Origin: Anaerolineae bacterium
GTDB taxonomy: Bacteria > Chloroflexota > Anaerolineae > Aggregatilineales > Phototrophicaceae
DNA: 57,305 nt
Assembly (NCBI GenBank): GCA_030950085.1
Contig: JAUZRW010000096.1
Span: forward strand, 1-57,305
Direction: 5' to 3'
Shown here: in pieces, positions 57,231 to 57,305 of the stretch
How the letters are laid out: the number at the start of each line of letters is the position of its first letter
Position numbering within the stretch: the first letter of the stretch is position 1
Notes under the pieces: model-generated
What the model was told of the DNA's origin: nothing
The model's database searches: none
Seen by the model: only the letters and a program-made list of their open reading frames with translations
Translations under genes and position numbers: made by a program

Positions 57231-57305
57231 ATGCTGACAAAACGAGAAGAACTGGAACAACTGAATAAAGAAAGGCTTATTGACGACTATTTGCTACTGG
57301 AAAAG
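57231..57305 (+). CDS. Start of a gene cut by the window edge, possibly a transposase
   Basis: The last 25 codons open with ATG and read MLTKREELEQLNKERLIDDY followed by LLLEK, with no stop before the edge. The amphipathic, Glu/Leu-rich start resembles the N-terminal leucine-zipper region of some IS-encoded proteins (for example IS66-type), but 25 residues are too few to name a family. The adjacent inverted repeat pair would suit a mobile element boundary. Confidence 0.4.
   Translation, partial: MLTKREELEQLNKERLIDDYLLLEK

Overview
The window is about 57 kb of a moderate-GC bacterial chromosome. It carries no rRNA, tRNA or CRISPR array that I can see. Several traits point to a Chloroflexota bacterium, probably Anaerolineae-like: secreted proteins with Thr/Pro linkers, a Flp pilin, large YD-repeat (RHS) proteins, GTAGGG-headed intergenic palindromes and a HEARO/IscB element. 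This assignment is inference from gene style; no marker gene was compared.

Layout. 1-1.5 kb: an IscB element, with an omega/HEARO RNA, iscB carrying a 3' frameshift, and a right-end hairpin. 1.5-10.7 kb: housekeeping and metabolism (Ca2+/H+ exchanger, leucine-type amino-acid dehydrogenase, universal stress protein, beta-phosphoglucomutase, YchF, LysE-type exporter, GlgX debranching enzyme). 10.9-17.1 kb: a Flp-type pilin missed by length cut-offs, a membrane transglutaminase, transaldolase, an SDR, and a secreted FN3/discoidin protein. 17.3-26.1 kb: a coherent sulfur module. It holds an ArsR-rhodanese fusion regulator, a rhodanese-MBL persulfide dioxygenase-like enzyme, TusA, DsrE2, a fused FeS-NrfD subunit, a cytoplasmic molybdopterin oxidoreductase (SoeA/PsrA-like) and its TorD-type chaperone. 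26.1-35 kb: acyl-CoA dehydrogenase, a TPR protein, a cyclopropane synthase remnant, RNase Y, RecX, a 607-base non-coding gap, an NmrA-like SDR, PhzF, a nitroreductase, and a protein with an eCIS-cargo-like leader motif. 35-39.5 kb, minus strand: trmB with a C-terminal extension, a TyrA-like dehydrogenase, a UDP-GlcNAc-type dehydrogenase and a winged-helix protein. 39.5-57.3 kb, plus strand except one gene: 2H phosphoesterase, ComEA, then four overlapping genes (FHA, PP2C phosphatase, vWA-TM-FHA, giant RHS), xylulokinase, PA14/SH3b protein, DUF2071 protein, Asp/Glu racemase (minus), a TPR-TM protein, and a truncated gene at the edge.

Two systems stand out. (1) The sulfur module reads as one pathway: persulfide sensing, sulfane-sulfur carriage, oxidation to sulfite, then membrane-linked sulfite (or polysulfide) redox chemistry. 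(2) The FHA/PP2C/vWA-FHA/RHS cluster begins behind a good sigma-70-type promoter and every junction overlaps. It predicts a trans-envelope phospho-signalling set tied to a 2,563-residue exported RHS protein that has an internal hydrophobic hairpin and an unrecognised C-terminal tip. I know of no described system with this composition. No Ser/Thr kinase lies in the window, so the phospho-signalling reading is inference.

GTAGGG-headed hairpin repeats, two of them as inverted pairs, are scattered between genes. Start codons were revised where a ribosome binding site, a signal peptide or gene overlap favoured an internal start.
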